NCBI RefSeq assembly: GCF_003946885.1 | Contig: NZ_RWKQ01000003.1 | Location: 1-64,000, forward strand | Length of the DNA: 64,000 nt | Source: Specibacter cremeus | GTDB taxonomy: Bacteria; Actinomycetota; Actinomycetes; Actinomycetales; Micrococcaceae | Direction of reading: 5' to 3' | Shown: positions 1-9,097 of the stretch, one piece after another | How positions within the stretch are numbered: the stretch's first letter is position 1 | How the letters are laid out: each line of letters begins with the position of its first letter | Notes under the pieces: model-generated | What the model saw: the letters and a program-made list of their open reading frames with translations, nothing else | Database searches by the model: none | What the model was told of the DNA's origin: nothing | Program-made: the position numbers and the translations under genes

Positions 1-23
1 CAAACCACTACTGGCACACGCAC

Positions 24-1256
24 CTAGACAGCATGGTCCTCATAGCTGCCGCCACGGTAGATGTCCTCGAATGTGTCCAAGGTCTTCGTCAATCCGTGAC
101 GGGCCACCATGTCGTGGCTGGCGGCGCCCATGGCCGCCCGGTCCTCGGGTGAGAGCCGGAAGATCGTTGTGATCTTCGCAGCCAGATCGTCGCTGTCATT
201 GGGCCTGAACAGGTAGCCGTTGACGCCGTCCTCGACCAGGTGCGGCAGGGCCATGGCGTTGGCCAGCACCACCGGCGTCGAAGCGCTCATCGCCTCCAGC
301 GACACGAGTGACTGCAGCTCGGCCGTACCGGGCATGACGAACAGGTCCGCCTTGATGTACGCGTTCCGCAGCTCCTCGTCGCTGACCAGTCCGTGGAACC
401 TCACCCGGTCCCCCAGCCCCCGCTTGGCGGCCAGCGCCTTCAGCGCCTCCTTGACCTCGCCACCGCCGATCACCTCGAGGTGGATGTCCAGGTCCCGCGG
501 CGTCTTGGCGATGGCCTCGATCAACACGTCGACGTGCTTCTCCTCGGCCAGGCGGCCCACGAACAGCACTGTCGGGTGCGCATTCTGCTCCACGACTTCC
601 CCGGGCGCCAGCTCATAGTTGCTGGCCTCGATGCCGTTGGACAGCGGCAGCACCTTGCGCAGGAACGCGTGCTCGTGCATGGCCTTCGCGGCCAGCGGGG
701 TCGGCGTCGTGACGACGTCGGCGCGGCCCATGACCTTGCCCATGTCGCGCCAGGACACCCGGCCCACGATGTCCTTCAACCACTGAGGGAACGGCAGGAA
801 CGGGTTCAGGTTCTCCGGCATGAAGTGATTCGTGGCAACGATGCGAATGCCGCGACGCTGCGCCTCGTACACCACGTGCTCACCGATCATGTAATGGCTT
901 TGCACGTGCACCACATCCGGCCGGATGATGTCGAACAACCGGCTGATGTCCTTCTTGATCTCCCACGGCAGCGCGACGCGGAAGTATTCGTGCGTGGGCA
1001 CGGACCGTGACCGCAGCCGGTGCACGGTCGCCTCGTCCCGGTGCTCGGTGAACATGGGCCCGGGGTCGGCCCGGACGGCCAGCACGTGCACGTTGTGTCC
1101 GCGGGCGGTCATGCCCTGGGCCAGCCGGAAGCCGAACTGCGCCGCGCCGTTGATGTGCGGCGGGTACGTGTCGGCGGCGATCAGGATCGTCAGCGGCCGC
1201 GTCGCCGCGTCAGGGGACGCGGCTGCCTGCGGATTGTCGCCCGGTGTTGAGGTCAC
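24..1256 (-). CDS. GT4-family glycosyltransferase
   Basis: A 410-residue retaining glycosyltransferase of the GT-B fold. The N-terminal half begins with the acceptor-domain strand ILIAADTYPPHINGAAQF and carries the loop VVHVQSHYMIG. The C-terminal half carries VLFVGRLAEEKHVDVLIEAI and the donor-binding EX7E motif (E-LQSLVSL-E). These features are typical of GT4 enzymes that transfer sugars from nucleotide donors to membrane lipids, such as mannosyl- or glucosyl-diacylglycerol or phosphatidylinositol mannoside enzymes. No signal peptide is visible, so it probably acts on the cytoplasmic face. The start is a GTG preceded by GGAG. The neighbouring CDP-alcohol phosphatidyltransferase supports a role in glycolipid synthesis, but acceptor and donor are inferred, not shown. 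Confidence 0.88.
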   Translation of the reverse strand: MTSTPGDNPQAAASPDAATRPLTILIAADTYPPHINGAAQFGFRLAQGMTARGHNVHVLAVRADPGPMFTEHRDEATVHRLRSRSVPTHEYFRVALPWEIKKDISRLFDIIRPDVVHVQSHYMIGEHVVYEAQRRGIRIVATNHFMPENLNPFLPFPQWLKDIVGRVSWRDMGKVMGRADVVTTPTPLAAKAMHEHAFLRKVLPLSNGIEASNYELAPGEVVEQNAHPTVLFVGRLAEEKHVDVLIEAIAKTPRDLDIHLEVIGGGEVKEALKALAAKRGLGDRVRFHGLVSDEELRNAYIKADLFVMPGTAELQSLVSLEAMSASTPVVLANAMALPHLVEDGVNGYLFRPNDSDDLAAKITTIFRLSPEDRAAMGAASHDMVARHGLTKTLDTFEDIYRGGSYEDHAV

Positions 1257-1403
1257 GGATCAAACTCCTGGTGGATTCGTCGCACCCTTGCTGCCCGTAC
1301 TTATTGCCCAACGTGACATGCGCGCCCGGGGCGGGTGCCGTCGTCGTGCTTTCAGGCAGCGCGCAAAGGCGCATGCTGGCTCCGCGGTCGGCGGGCGGTG
1401 GCC

Positions 1404-2315
1404 CTACGGTTTCGCGGTCTTGCGCTGGTCGGTCTTGGCCTCGGCCCGACGCTGGACCACGTCGGGATGATGCCTGGACAGCGCAACGACACCCACGATA
1501 GCAAGCAATGCCGCGCAGCCCATGGAAATCGCGGTCACGGCGGGCACGTCGGGACGCAGCTCTCCAAGGATGGTGATGCCGATGCCGATGCCGACCATCG
1601 GGTCGATCACGGTCAGCCCGGCGATGACCAGGTCGGGTGGGCCGCCGGCATAGGCGCTTTGCACGCACCAGCTGCCCAGCCCGCCGGCGACGGCGATCGC
1701 GATGACCGAATACCACTGCACGTTGAGCAGGAACAGGCCGTTCGGGTCGAACACCTGGCGGGAGATGATGCGTGTGAGCACCGCGACGAACCCGAACAAC
1801 ACGCCGGCGGAGAGGATGTAGAAAAATGCGCGGACCCGGTGCTTGAACAGCACCAGCACGGACCCGATGATGAGCACGACGACGGCGAGCAACAGTACCA
1901 CTGTCAGCTCCTCTGCCGTCGTGACGTGGGTGCTCTCACGCACCACGCTCACGGCCAGCAGCACGAACAGGGCGCTGCCGGCCACGCAGGCGGAGATCGC
2001 CACGACCGTGGCGCGGTTGAGCCGGATGCCCTGGTCCCGGGAGTTGACGATCGTGGTGATGACCAGGGCGATGGCGCCGATGGGCTGGATGACGGTCAGC
2101 GTGCCCAGGGTCAGTGCCACCACGTTCAACGCCATGCCGGCGCCGAGCAGCAGCAGGCCCAGCACCCAGCGCGGGCTGCGCAGCAGGCGCATGAAGCCGG
2201 ATTTCCCCAGGGCCAGGCCGCCGGTGTTGTTTTTGACCGCGCTGGACTGGCGTTGCGCGCCGAACGCGAGGAAGAACGCCGCGGCGACCGCGCAGGACAC
2301 GGCCAGCCAGGTCAT
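1404..2315 (-). CDS. DMT-superfamily membrane transporter
   Basis: A 303-residue polytopic membrane protein with about nine to ten hydrophobic helices starting from residue 1 (MTWLAVSCAVAAAFFLAFGA). Two half-repeats, as in EamA/NIPA-like drug/metabolite transporters, and the conserved pocket sequence VIQPIGAIALVITTIV are visible. The C-terminus is short, charged and cytoplasmic (RRAEAKTDQRKTAKP). The ATG overlaps the stop of the upstream CDP-alcohol phosphatidyltransferase by 4 nt (ATGA), so the two are translationally coupled. A longer upstream start in this frame would run through that gene and is not credible. The substrate is unknown. Lipid-linked or small-metabolite export is possible given the coupling, but this is inference. 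Confidence 0.8.
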   Translation of the reverse strand: MTWLAVSCAVAAAFFLAFGAQRQSSAVKNNTGGLALGKSGFMRLLRSPRWVLGLLLLGAGMALNVVALTLGTLTVIQPIGAIALVITTIVNSRDQGIRLNRATVVAISACVAGSALFVLLAVSVVRESTHVTTAEELTVVLLLAVVVLIIGSVLVLFKHRVRAFFYILSAGVLFGFVAVLTRIISRQVFDPNGLFLLNVQWYSVIAIAVAGGLGSWCVQSAYAGGPPDLVIAGLTVIDPMVGIGIGITILGELRPDVPAVTAISMGCAALLAIVGVVALSRHHPDVVQRRAEAKTDQRKTAKP

Positions 2316-2896
2316 GCGGTGACCTCGCGGTGCTTGCGCAGAATGGCGACGAAGTAGTTGTACGCGGCGACGAGGTGGCACGCCATGCCGACCAGCAGGA
2401 ACACCCACGCGAGCGTGGTGGTGAACTGCGAGTCGAGGGCCTTGGCCAGCAGCAGCATGGGTGTGCCGATGAGCAGGGTCGCCGTGCGTGTCTTGCCGAT
2501 CCGGCTGACCGGCAGGTCGGGGTGCCAGTGGAACAGGGACAGGCTCGTCACCAGCAGGACGGCGTCGGGGATGACGAGCAGCAGCAACAGCCACAGGGGC
2601 GCGATGCCCGTCACGACGAGCGTGATGGCGACGGTGATCAGGGCCGCCCGGTCGGCCAGCGGGTCCAGGATCCTGCCCAGCACCGAGGTTTGGTGGAACT
2701 TGCGGGCCACGAAGCCGTCGATCCAGTCGGTGCCGCCCATCAACGCCAGCACGACGACGCCCCACCCGTACTCCTGCCGCCCGGCGACAAGCCACACGAA
2801 CAGGGGGACGCCGCAAAAGCGGACGACCGTGATGATGTTGGGGACGGTGAAGATGGCGCGCGACGGGGCGGCCGAGGCGTCGGGGCCGGCTGGCAT
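2312..2896 (-). CDS. CDP-alcohol phosphatidyltransferase
   Basis: A 194-residue integral membrane enzyme with the family signature D-x2-DG-x2-AR-x8-G-x3-D-x3-D, seen here as DWIDGFVAR followed by GRILDPLAD. This motif binds Mg2+ and the CDP-activated donor. The family transfers a phosphatidyl or phosphoalcohol group with release of CMP; members include PgsA (phosphatidylglycerophosphate synthase), cardiolipin synthase and PI-phosphate synthase. The N-terminal FTVPNIITVVRFCGVPLF resembles PgsA-type enzymes, but the exact acceptor cannot be settled from sequence alone. The ATG at 2896 is chosen because the longer frame overlaps the upstream holin-like gene. Its stop overlaps the next start by 4 nt. 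Confidence 0.86.
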   Translation of the reverse strand: MPAGPDASAAPSRAIFTVPNIITVVRFCGVPLFVWLVAGRQEYGWGVVVLALMGGTDWIDGFVARKFHQTSVLGRILDPLADRAALITVAITLVVTGIAPLWLLLLLVIPDAVLLVTSLSLFHWHPDLPVSRIGKTRTATLLIGTPMLLLAKALDSQFTTTLAWVFLLVGMACHLVAAYNYFVAILRKHREVTA

Positions 2897-2903
2897 GGGC
2901 GGC

Positions 2904-3731
2904 CTAGGAGCGCAGCAGCTTGCGCAGCAGCACGATGACGGCTGTGGCGGCGCCGGCCAGGACGCCCAGGGACACCCAGTGCCCCTTCGCACCGTCGAGC
3001 ACCTGCCAGACCGGGCCGGACTTCAGCCTCGACGTGACAGCCTCGCGGGCCTGGTCACCGAAGTAGGCGGCCTGCCGCCTCACGTCGGCCTGGGCCAACA
3101 GTTCGGTGCGCAGGACGAGCAGGTGGTGGCGCCGGGCGTCGGTGCGCTTCTTGAGCTCCGCCTCGGTGGCCGCCGGGCCGTGCTCGGCGGCCTTGGCTTC
3201 GCGCTCGGCCTTCGCCTTGGCCGCATCGGCGGCCTTGCGGGCCTTGCGCGCCTTGATCTCCTCCTTCGTGAGCTGTTCGGGCTCCAGCGTGGCCGGGTCG
3301 AACAGTTCCCCCTCCTTGAGGACGCCCAGGTCATAGCGGATGCCGTGCAATGCGGCGGACGGCTTGAGCGGCAGCGCCTTCTCCAGTTTCCGGGCCCCGA
3401 CCAGCGCGCAGGCGGCCAGGATCACGAGGAACGCGGCCGAGACAAGGAGAGCGGACAACCACAGCGGCATGACGGTGGCCAGTCCGGCGATCGCGGCGAC
3501 GACCAGGCCGATGACCAGCAGGCACAGGAATACGAGCGCCACGGCCAGGAACGCGGCCGCCACTCCCGCGCGCTTGCCCTTGTGCCGTAGCTCCTCCTTT
3601 GCGAGGGACAGCTGATCGTTGGCCTGTAGCGGCAGCAGGCGGGCGGCCGTCTTCATGGTATCGAGCAGCCCCGCAAGGCCCTGGGTCGCCGTTCCAGTCG
3701 TGCCATGACCGTTGTGACTGGCACTTGCCAT
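2904..3731 (-). CDS. holin-like (DUF1469/actinobacterial holin III) membrane protein
   Basis: A 275-residue protein. After a short polar N-terminus it has two close hydrophobic segments (about residues 60-110), then a long charged Ala/Lys/Glu-rich stretch likely to be coiled coil, and a final hydrophobic segment (GVLAGAATAVIVLL) ending in basic residues. The layout matches the 'phage holin family' proteins found as ordinary chromosomal genes in actinobacteria; nothing nearby is phage. The start at 3731 is set by GGAGG eight bases upstream. It ends only 7 bases before the CDP-alcohol phosphatidyltransferase start, so it is the first gene of a three-gene operon. Function unknown; envelope association is inferred. 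Confidence 0.75.
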   Translation of the reverse strand: MASASHNGHGTTGTATQGLAGLLDTMKTAARLLPLQANDQLSLAKEELRHKGKRAGVAAAFLAVALVFLCLLVIGLVVAAIAGLATVMPLWLSALLVSAAFLVILAACALVGARKLEKALPLKPSAALHGIRYDLGVLKEGELFDPATLEPEQLTKEEIKARKARKAADAAKAKAEREAKAAEHGPAATEAELKKRTDARRHHLLVLRTELLAQADVRRQAAYFGDQAREAVTSRLKSGPVWQVLDGAKGHWVSLGVLAGAATAVIVLLRKLLRS

Positions 3732-4072
3732 GCGGACCGCCTCCATACGTGGGTTTCGCACTGTGCACGGCCAGCGGCCGGACAGCGGCCCGCAGGAGCA
3801 TTCCCCCGCCGAACCATACGGACAAAATTACCATCCAACTCGTGACCGTGCCTTGCGCCGGCCGGCGGGATAGCGCATAGGATTTAACCCGGCGCCGATG
3901 CACTGTCGATCGACGCCGGGTTTCCCCATGAGTGTCTGACGCAGTATCCCAGTGCCGTGATCACAGGCACACCCGCAGTCGCACCAACACGCACCAGCAA
4001 ATCCCCCCGGCACCGACGCCTTCGCACCCTTCCACGCCCATTTCACGCCACCAGCTCCTTGAGGACCCCAAC

Positions 4073-5305
4073 GTGACCACCACCGCGAGCCACACCACCT
4101 CCCCGGGGGATTCGCTCAGCCGCCGCCAGAAGCTCGTCTACGTCCTGGTCCTGGGCCTGCTGACGGCCCTGGGCCCGTTCACCGTGGACCTGTACCTGCC
4201 GGCCTTCCCGATCATCAAGGAGGAGTTGGGAGTCAGCGCCACGGCCGTGCAGCTGACACTGGCCGCCACCACCATCGGCTTCGCCGCGGGTCAGCTGATC
4301 GTGGGTCCGTTCAGCGACAAGTTCGGCCGGCGCATGCCGTTGATCCTGGCCACGGCGGTGCACGTGCTGGCCTCGATCGGCGCCGCCATGGCACCCGATA
4401 TCACGTGGCTGGGCATCTTCCGCGCCCTGCAGGGCATCGGCGCGGCCGGCGGCGGCGTCGTGGCCATGGCCATGATCCGCGACCTGTTCTCCGGCTACCA
4501 GCTGGTGCGCATGTTCTCCCGCATGTCGCTGGTCAACGGCATGGCCCCGATCCTGGCCCCGGTGATCGGCTCCCAGCTGCTGGGCATCATGGACTGGCCC
4601 GGCATCTTCTGGTTCCTGGCCGGTTACGGCTTCCTGGTGGTCGCCGCGGCCACGACGTTCATCATCGAAACGCTGCCGCCGGCCCGTCGGGCGAACGACG
4701 GCGAATCGGTCGCCTCCCGCTACAAGGCGGTGTTCTCCGACCGCATCTACGTGGGCACGCTGCTGATCGGCGGGTTGAACTTCGCCGCCCTGTTCACGTA
4801 CCTGTCCGCGTCGACGTTCCTGTTCCAGGGCACCTACGGTTTCTCGCCGCAGGGCTACGGCCTGCTGTTCGCCATCAACTCGGTGGGGGTCGTGGCCGGT
4901 GTGCAGGTGGCCGCACGGCTCATGCGCCACCTGGGCTCCCAATGGGTCATGGTGTGGGCCACCGCGGCACAGGTGGTGGCGGCCGCCGCCATGGTGGTGT
5001 TCGACCAGCTCGGGTTCGGGTTGTGGGGTGTCATCGTGCCGCTGTGGTTCTTCATCGCGGCCACGGGCTTCATGTTCCCGACCATCCAGGTGCAGGCGTT
5101 GGCGCGGCACGGCAGGCAGGCCGGCACGGCCGCGTCCCTGCTCGGTGCGGCGACGTTCGGCTTCGCCGGCGTGATCACGCCCGTGGTGGGACTGATTGGG
5201 GTCAGGACGGCGACGCCCATGGGCATCATCATGGGCGGCTGCGTGCTGCTGGGCATCGCCTGCCTGTGGTTGATCGTGCGGCCGCGAATGGTGCCGGCCA
5301 TCTGA
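4073..5305 (+). CDS. Bcr/CflA-family MFS drug exporter
   Basis: A 410-residue major facilitator with twelve predicted helices. The opening (LGLLTALGPFTVDLYLPAFPII) carries the TVDLYLPAFP signature of the Bcr/CflA (DHA1) drug:H+ antiporters, and the loop 2-3 motif A reads GPFSDKFGRRMPL. A GTG start at 4073 is preferred because GAGGA lies seven bases upstream. The frame stays open further upstream but only through Pro/Arg/His-rich sequence unlike a transporter N-terminus. It stands alone, divergent from the lipid operon and convergent with the LysR gene. The short GC-rich inverted repeat at about 5307-5327 may end transcription weakly. The substrate is unknown; members export chloramphenicol, bicyclomycin or sulfonamides. 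Confidence 0.88.
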   Translation: MTTTASHTTSPGDSLSRRQKLVYVLVLGLLTALGPFTVDLYLPAFPIIKEELGVSATAVQLTLAATTIGFAAGQLIVGPFSDKFGRRMPLILATAVHVLASIGAAMAPDITWLGIFRALQGIGAAGGGVVAMAMIRDLFSGYQLVRMFSRMSLVNGMAPILAPVIGSQLLGIMDWPGIFWFLAGYGFLVVAAATTFIIETLPPARRANDGESVASRYKAVFSDRIYVGTLLIGGLNFAALFTYLSASTFLFQGTYGFSPQGYGLLFAINSVGVVAGVQVAARLMRHLGSQWVMVWATAAQVVAAAAMVVFDQLGFGLWGVIVPLWFFIAATGFMFPTIQVQALARHGRQAGTAASLLGAATFGFAGVITPVVGLIGVRTATPMGIIMGGCVLLGIACLWLIVRPRMVPAI

Positions 5306-5362
5306 CCGGCCGCCCGAATCGGCCGGGGTGGTCACCAGGGCACACCCACCGCGGCGGCCGCC

Positions 5363-6271
5363 CTACATGTTCCGGAATTCATCGACGCCGCGCAATGCGT
5401 CGACAAAGTTCTCCGCCAGGTCCGCCGGGGCATCTTCTGCGCACAAGGCCATGAGCTTGCGGGTCAGCGCGATCTCCGGAACCTCCACCTCCACCACACC
5501 GGCGGGGCATTCGGTCATGGCCAGCTGGGGAACCATGGCCACACCATGGCCGGCGGCGATCAGGCGCAGGGTCGCGTTGAAGTCATCGCTGGAGGCCACC
5601 ACGCGCGGATGCAGGCCCGCATTGGCCAAGACAAAGTCAAAGACATTGGCGTCGCTTGATCCGCGCAGGTGCAGGATCCACGGGACGTCATTCAATGCCT
5701 CCAGGCTCATGCGGGACCCGTGCGCGAATCCCCAACCGGCCGGCACCACCACCTTGTAGGGGTCCTCCCCCAGCCAGTGCCGACTCACCCCCTGCGGCAG
5801 CGCCAGGCCCGACTCCCCCACCTGGTAGACGATTCCGACGTCGAGCTCGCCGCCCACCCGCAGCCCGGGGACAACGGCGCTTGGCTCGCCAATGGAGATC
5901 TTGACCTGGACTGAGGGAACCTGCCAGTGCGGCATTTCCACGATCTGCGACAGCACGAATGTCGCCACCGAGGGAAACGCCCCCACGCGCAGCTCACGCA
6001 CGGCACTACCGCCGGCGGCCAAACCCGCGGCCAGCAGGTTGTCGGCATCGCGGAGCAGCTTCAACGCCTGCTGGCCCATGGCGTGCGCAGCCTGCGTCGG
6101 ATGGACGCTGCGGGCACTGCGCACAAACAGCCGAATGTTGGTGGCCTTCTCCAGTGCCGACATTTGCTGGGACACCGCGGACGCCGTGTAGCCAAGCCTG
6201 TTTCCGGCTGCCGTAAAGGAGCCAAGTCGGACCACTTCAACGAGCGTGCGCAGGTGGTTTAGGTTGAGCAT
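5363..6271 (-). CDS. LysR-type transcriptional regulator
   Basis: A 302-residue LTTR. The N-terminal winged helix-turn-helix begins MLNLNHLRTLVEVVRLGSF and contains TAAGNRLGYTASAVSQQMSA. Residues from about 90 form the periplasmic-binding-like effector domain. The ATG at 6271 has AAGGGA upstream and matches the usual LTTR N-terminus; the frame extends upstream without family-like sequence. It is transcribed divergently from the amidohydrolase/ABC importer operon, the standard arrangement for a regulator of the adjacent pathway that also controls itself. The effector is unknown but is presumably the transported compound or its hydrolysis product. Confidence 0.88.
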   Translation of the reverse strand: MLNLNHLRTLVEVVRLGSFTAAGNRLGYTASAVSQQMSALEKATNIRLFVRSARSVHPTQAAHAMGQQALKLLRDADNLLAAGLAAGGSAVRELRVGAFPSVATFVLSQIVEMPHWQVPSVQVKISIGEPSAVVPGLRVGGELDVGIVYQVGESGLALPQGVSRHWLGEDPYKVVVPAGWGFAHGSRMSLEALNDVPWILHLRGSSDANVFDFVLANAGLHPRVVASSDDFNATLRLIAAGHGVAMVPQLAMTECPAGVVEVEVPEIALTRKLMALCAEDAPADLAENFVDALRGVDEFRNM

Positions 6272-6294
6272 AAGTATCCCTTGAAGTGAGCCTC

Positions 6295-6326
6295 GTGAAC
6301 GATCGGTGTGGTTCACATCATATGTG
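6295..6326. promoter_or_regulatory. two abutting inverted repeats, candidate LysR operator
   Basis: The 158-bp gap between the divergent LysR gene and the amidohydrolase gene contains GTGAAC-N10-GTTCAC (6295-6316). A second perfect palindrome, CACAT-CAT-ATGTG (6314-6326), shares its first bases with the end of the first. LTTRs bind dyads of about this size and spacing between divergent promoters, so this is the best operator candidate. The sequence shows the symmetry; binding is inferred. Confidence 0.45.
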
Positions 6327-6429
6327 CCCAATTTTCTCTTATGGTTGTTTGAGTCGTGGCAAATTCTTCCGCAGGCCGGTTCCCCGCGCGACACATTTTC
6401 ACCTCCCATTGCATCATGAAGGATTAGGA

Positions 6430-8049
6430 ATGCTTGAGCAACGTCTCTTCGTCAACGCCCAGTTTCACACGCTGTGGGCTCACCAGCCGCGGGTGTCAGC
6501 CGTTCTGACCCGCGGCGAGCGCATCGTGGCGATGGGCAGCCGGGAGGACCTTGCGGCGCATTCCACCGGCACCACGGAAACCATAGACCTCGACGGGGCC
6601 ACCGTCATCCCCGGCCTGACGGATGCACACATCCACACCGCAAACTTTGCCCGCGAAATTGCAGCCCTGGACCTGCGCGGCACCCGCGATCTCGCGGACG
6701 CACTCGAACGCGTGCACAGCTACAGTGACGCCTGCCCCACCACAGCCTGGGTCTTTGGCGGACGCTGGGACTTCAATGCATGGGCGGTGCCCGTCCAGCC
6801 AAACCGTCACGACCTCGACGCCGTCACTGGTGGCCGCCCGGCGGCGCTGCCAAGCATCGACGGCCACACCATTTGGGCCAACTCGGCTGCCCTGGCCGCC
6901 GTCGGCATTGACGCCTCCACCCCCAACCCCGTGGGCGGGGAAATCGTCCGCGACGCCCACGGCGAACCCACGGGCATCCTGCGCGAAGCCGCCGGCGACA
7001 AGCTCGTGGACATCATGCACAGCGCCGAGGCCGGGGACCTTGGCACCCAGCTGATCGAGGCACAGCGGCGGTTGCTGGCCGTGGGGCTCACGGGCGTCCA
7101 TGACTTCGACGGCGAGGACGCGCTGGCCTCCTACCGTGGCATGCGCGAGTCCGGACAGCTGGCCATCCGGGTGCACAAGGCCATCCCCATGATGGCCCTG
7201 GACCAGGCCATCGACGAGGGCCGGGCCACGGGCGACGGCGACGTGTGGCTGCGCACCGGCCCCGTCAAGCTGTTCTCCGACGGCGCGCTCGGCTCCCACA
7301 GCTGCCACATGAACGCCCCGTTCCCCGGCGAGGACGGCAACACCGGAATCGAGGTCATCCCCTACGGGGACCTGCGTGAATTGGTGCGCCGCGCCGCCGG
7401 TTCCGGGATCGGTGTCGCCACGCATGCGATCGGCGACCGGGCCAACGAGCTGGTGCTGGACGCCTATGCCGACCTGGCCAGGAACCCCCTGGACCCCCCG
7501 GCCAGCATGATGCGTCCCGCATCCCGGCTTCGCCACCGGATCGAGCATGCCCAGCACCTTCGCCCCGGCGACATCGCCCGCATGGCCCAGCTCGGCGTCA
7601 TCCCCTCCATGCAGCCCACGCACTGCACCACGGACATTCCGCTGGCCTCCACCCTTCTGGCCGGGCGCGACCTGGCATCCTATGCCTGGCGTTCGCTGCT
7701 GGATGCAGGGGCGATCCCCGCCTTTGGTTCCGACGCGCCGGTGGAGCACCCGGACCCGATGTACGGCATCCATGCGGCCGTCACCCGGCAAAACGGCAGC
7801 CACGAACCCGACGGAGGCTGGCAGCCGGGCGAGTGCGTCACCGTGTCCGAGGCCATTGAGGCTTTCACCGCCGGTGCGGCCTACGCCTCCGGGGAGGAAG
7901 CTCACAAGGGACGACTGCGGCCGGGTATGCTGGCCGACTTCACGGCACTTGCCGCCGATCCGTTCACTGTGGCCACGTCCGAGCTGCGGGACATGCCCGT
8001 GCAGTCCACCACGGTGGGCGGAGTGGTGCGCTACCGCCGCAACCAATAA
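6430..8049 (+). CDS. amidohydrolase (YtcJ/AepA-like, amidohydrolase_3)
   Basis: A 539-residue metal-dependent hydrolase. It shows the metal-binding HxH near the N-terminus (GLTDAHIHT, His67/His69), later His positions in ATHAIGDRAN and RIEHAQHL, and the catalytic Asp context FGSDAPVEHPDP near the C-terminus. Length and motif order match the amidohydrolase_3 (YtcJ-like) branch, whose members hydrolyse N-acyl or amide bonds. The start at 6430 follows AAGGA. It is the first gene of a run with an amino-acid-type ABC importer and lies opposite a LysR regulator. It therefore probably cleaves an imported N-acylated or cyclic amino-acid derivative. No signal peptide, so cytoplasmic. The exact substrate cannot be read from sequence. 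Confidence 0.85.
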   Translation: MLEQRLFVNAQFHTLWAHQPRVSAVLTRGERIVAMGSREDLAAHSTGTTETIDLDGATVIPGLTDAHIHTANFAREIAALDLRGTRDLADALERVHSYSDACPTTAWVFGGRWDFNAWAVPVQPNRHDLDAVTGGRPAALPSIDGHTIWANSAALAAVGIDASTPNPVGGEIVRDAHGEPTGILREAAGDKLVDIMHSAEAGDLGTQLIEAQRRLLAVGLTGVHDFDGEDALASYRGMRESGQLAIRVHKAIPMMALDQAIDEGRATGDGDVWLRTGPVKLFSDGALGSHSCHMNAPFPGEDGNTGIEVIPYGDLRELVRRAAGSGIGVATHAIGDRANELVLDAYADLARNPLDPPASMMRPASRLRHRIEHAQHLRPGDIARMAQLGVIPSMQPTHCTTDIPLASTLLAGRDLASYAWRSLLDAGAIPAFGSDAPVEHPDPMYGIHAAVTRQNGSHEPDGGWQPGECVTVSEAIEAFTAGAAYASGEEAHKGRLRPGMLADFTALAADPFTVATSELRDMPVQSTTVGGVVRYRRNQ

Positions 8050-8102
8050 CCACAATGCCCGGCCCTTTCCACTGTCCCCACCCCACGCCAAGGAGAACCA
8101 CC

Positions 8103-9089
8103 ATGAAAAACTTCCTTCCCCGCCCCTCCGCCAACCACCTGCGCACCGGCGCGCTGGCTTCCACGGCCCTGCTGGCCGTTCTTGCACTGACGGGCTGTGG
8201 AGGCCAGAGCCTGTCTTCCGCGAACCCCGCAACGCACGACGCCGGTGCCGGCTTCACCGCCGTCCCGGCACCGTCGGAGGACCTGGCCAAGAGCGTGATC
8301 GACGCCGTCAAGGCCGATCCGGCTTTGACGGCCAGCCTGCCGGCAGCCATCCAGGGCGCAGGCATCAAGATGACAACGTCCGAGGGCTACCCGCCCATGG
8401 AAATGTTTGCCACTGACGGCAAGACCCTCATTGGCGTGGACCCGTCGATGGGCCGGGCCATCGCCAACAAGCTGGGGGTGCCGCTGACCATCAACAATGA
8501 GGACTTCAACTCGCAGATTCCCGGCATCACGACCGGCCGCTACGACTGGATCATGTCGTCCATGACGGACAACGCCGAACGCCGCAAAACCGTCACCTTC
8601 GCTGACTACGTCCGTTCCGGCAACGGGTGGGTGGTCAAGGCCGGCAACCCGTCGGGCATGAGCGATGCCGCCAGCGCCTGCGGCAAGACGATCGCCGTGG
8701 TGGACAACGGCTCCTCGCTGACCTTGGCCGAATCCTATGACGCATCATGCACGGCGGCGGGCAAGAAGGGCGTGAACATCCTCAAGTTCCCCGGCGACCA
8801 GGAGGCGATCCTGCAGGTGCGCAACGGCCGCGCGGACGCCGGAATCAACGACTACCCGGTGGCCGCCTACCGAGCACAGACGTCCAACGGCGCGCTGGAA
8901 GCCGTGGCCATCAAGGGCGACGAAAGCCCGTGGGGCATTGCCATGAAACCGGAAAACAAGGAACTGGTCACAGCGGTTCAAAAAGCCTTGCAGGAACTGA
9001 TCGACGACGGCAGCTACGCCAAGGTCCTCGCCGCCTGGAACGTCTCGAAGATGGCGGTTGGCACAGCCACCGTCAATGACGGCAAGTAA
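8103..9089 (+). CDS. polar amino-acid ABC transporter substrate-binding lipoprotein
   Basis: A 328-residue family 3 solute-binding protein. The signal peptide ends in lipobox LTGC (MKNFLPR… ALTGCGGQ), so the mature protein is lipid-anchored outside the membrane. The binding domain has the family's ligand-site pattern: GYPPMEMFATDGKTLIGVDPSMGRAI (in two parts), then DWIMSSMTDNAERRKTVTF, and later GINDYPVAAY. It sits 53 bp after the amidohydrolase with AAGGAG ahead of the ATG, and the permease follows 8 bp downstream. Such proteins bind amino acids, opines or similar small zwitterions. The ligand is unknown but should be related to the amidohydrolase substrate. Confidence 0.9.
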   Translation: MKNFLPRPSANHLRTGALASTALLAVLALTGCGGQSLSSANPATHDAGAGFTAVPAPSEDLAKSVIDAVKADPALTASLPAAIQGAGIKMTTSEGYPPMEMFATDGKTLIGVDPSMGRAIANKLGVPLTINNEDFNSQIPGITTGRYDWIMSSMTDNAERRKTVTFADYVRSGNGWVVKAGNPSGMSDAASACGKTIAVVDNGSSLTLAESYDASCTAAGKKGVNILKFPGDQEAILQVRNGRADAGINDYPVAAYRAQTSNGALEAVAIKGDESPWGIAMKPENKELVTAVQKALQELIDDGSYAKVLAAWNVSKMAVGTATVNDGK

Positions 9090-9097
9090 GGACCGTG

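Noticed and set aside
3732-3903. Phage region suggested by the holin-like gene.
   Set aside because: No other phage gene nearby; this holin-like family is an ordinary chromosomal gene in actinobacteria.
6272-6429. Extending the amidohydrolase to an upstream start at 6286.
   Set aside because: The extra 48 residues lack family sequence and would cross the divergent promoter; the ATG at 6430 has a good ribosome site.
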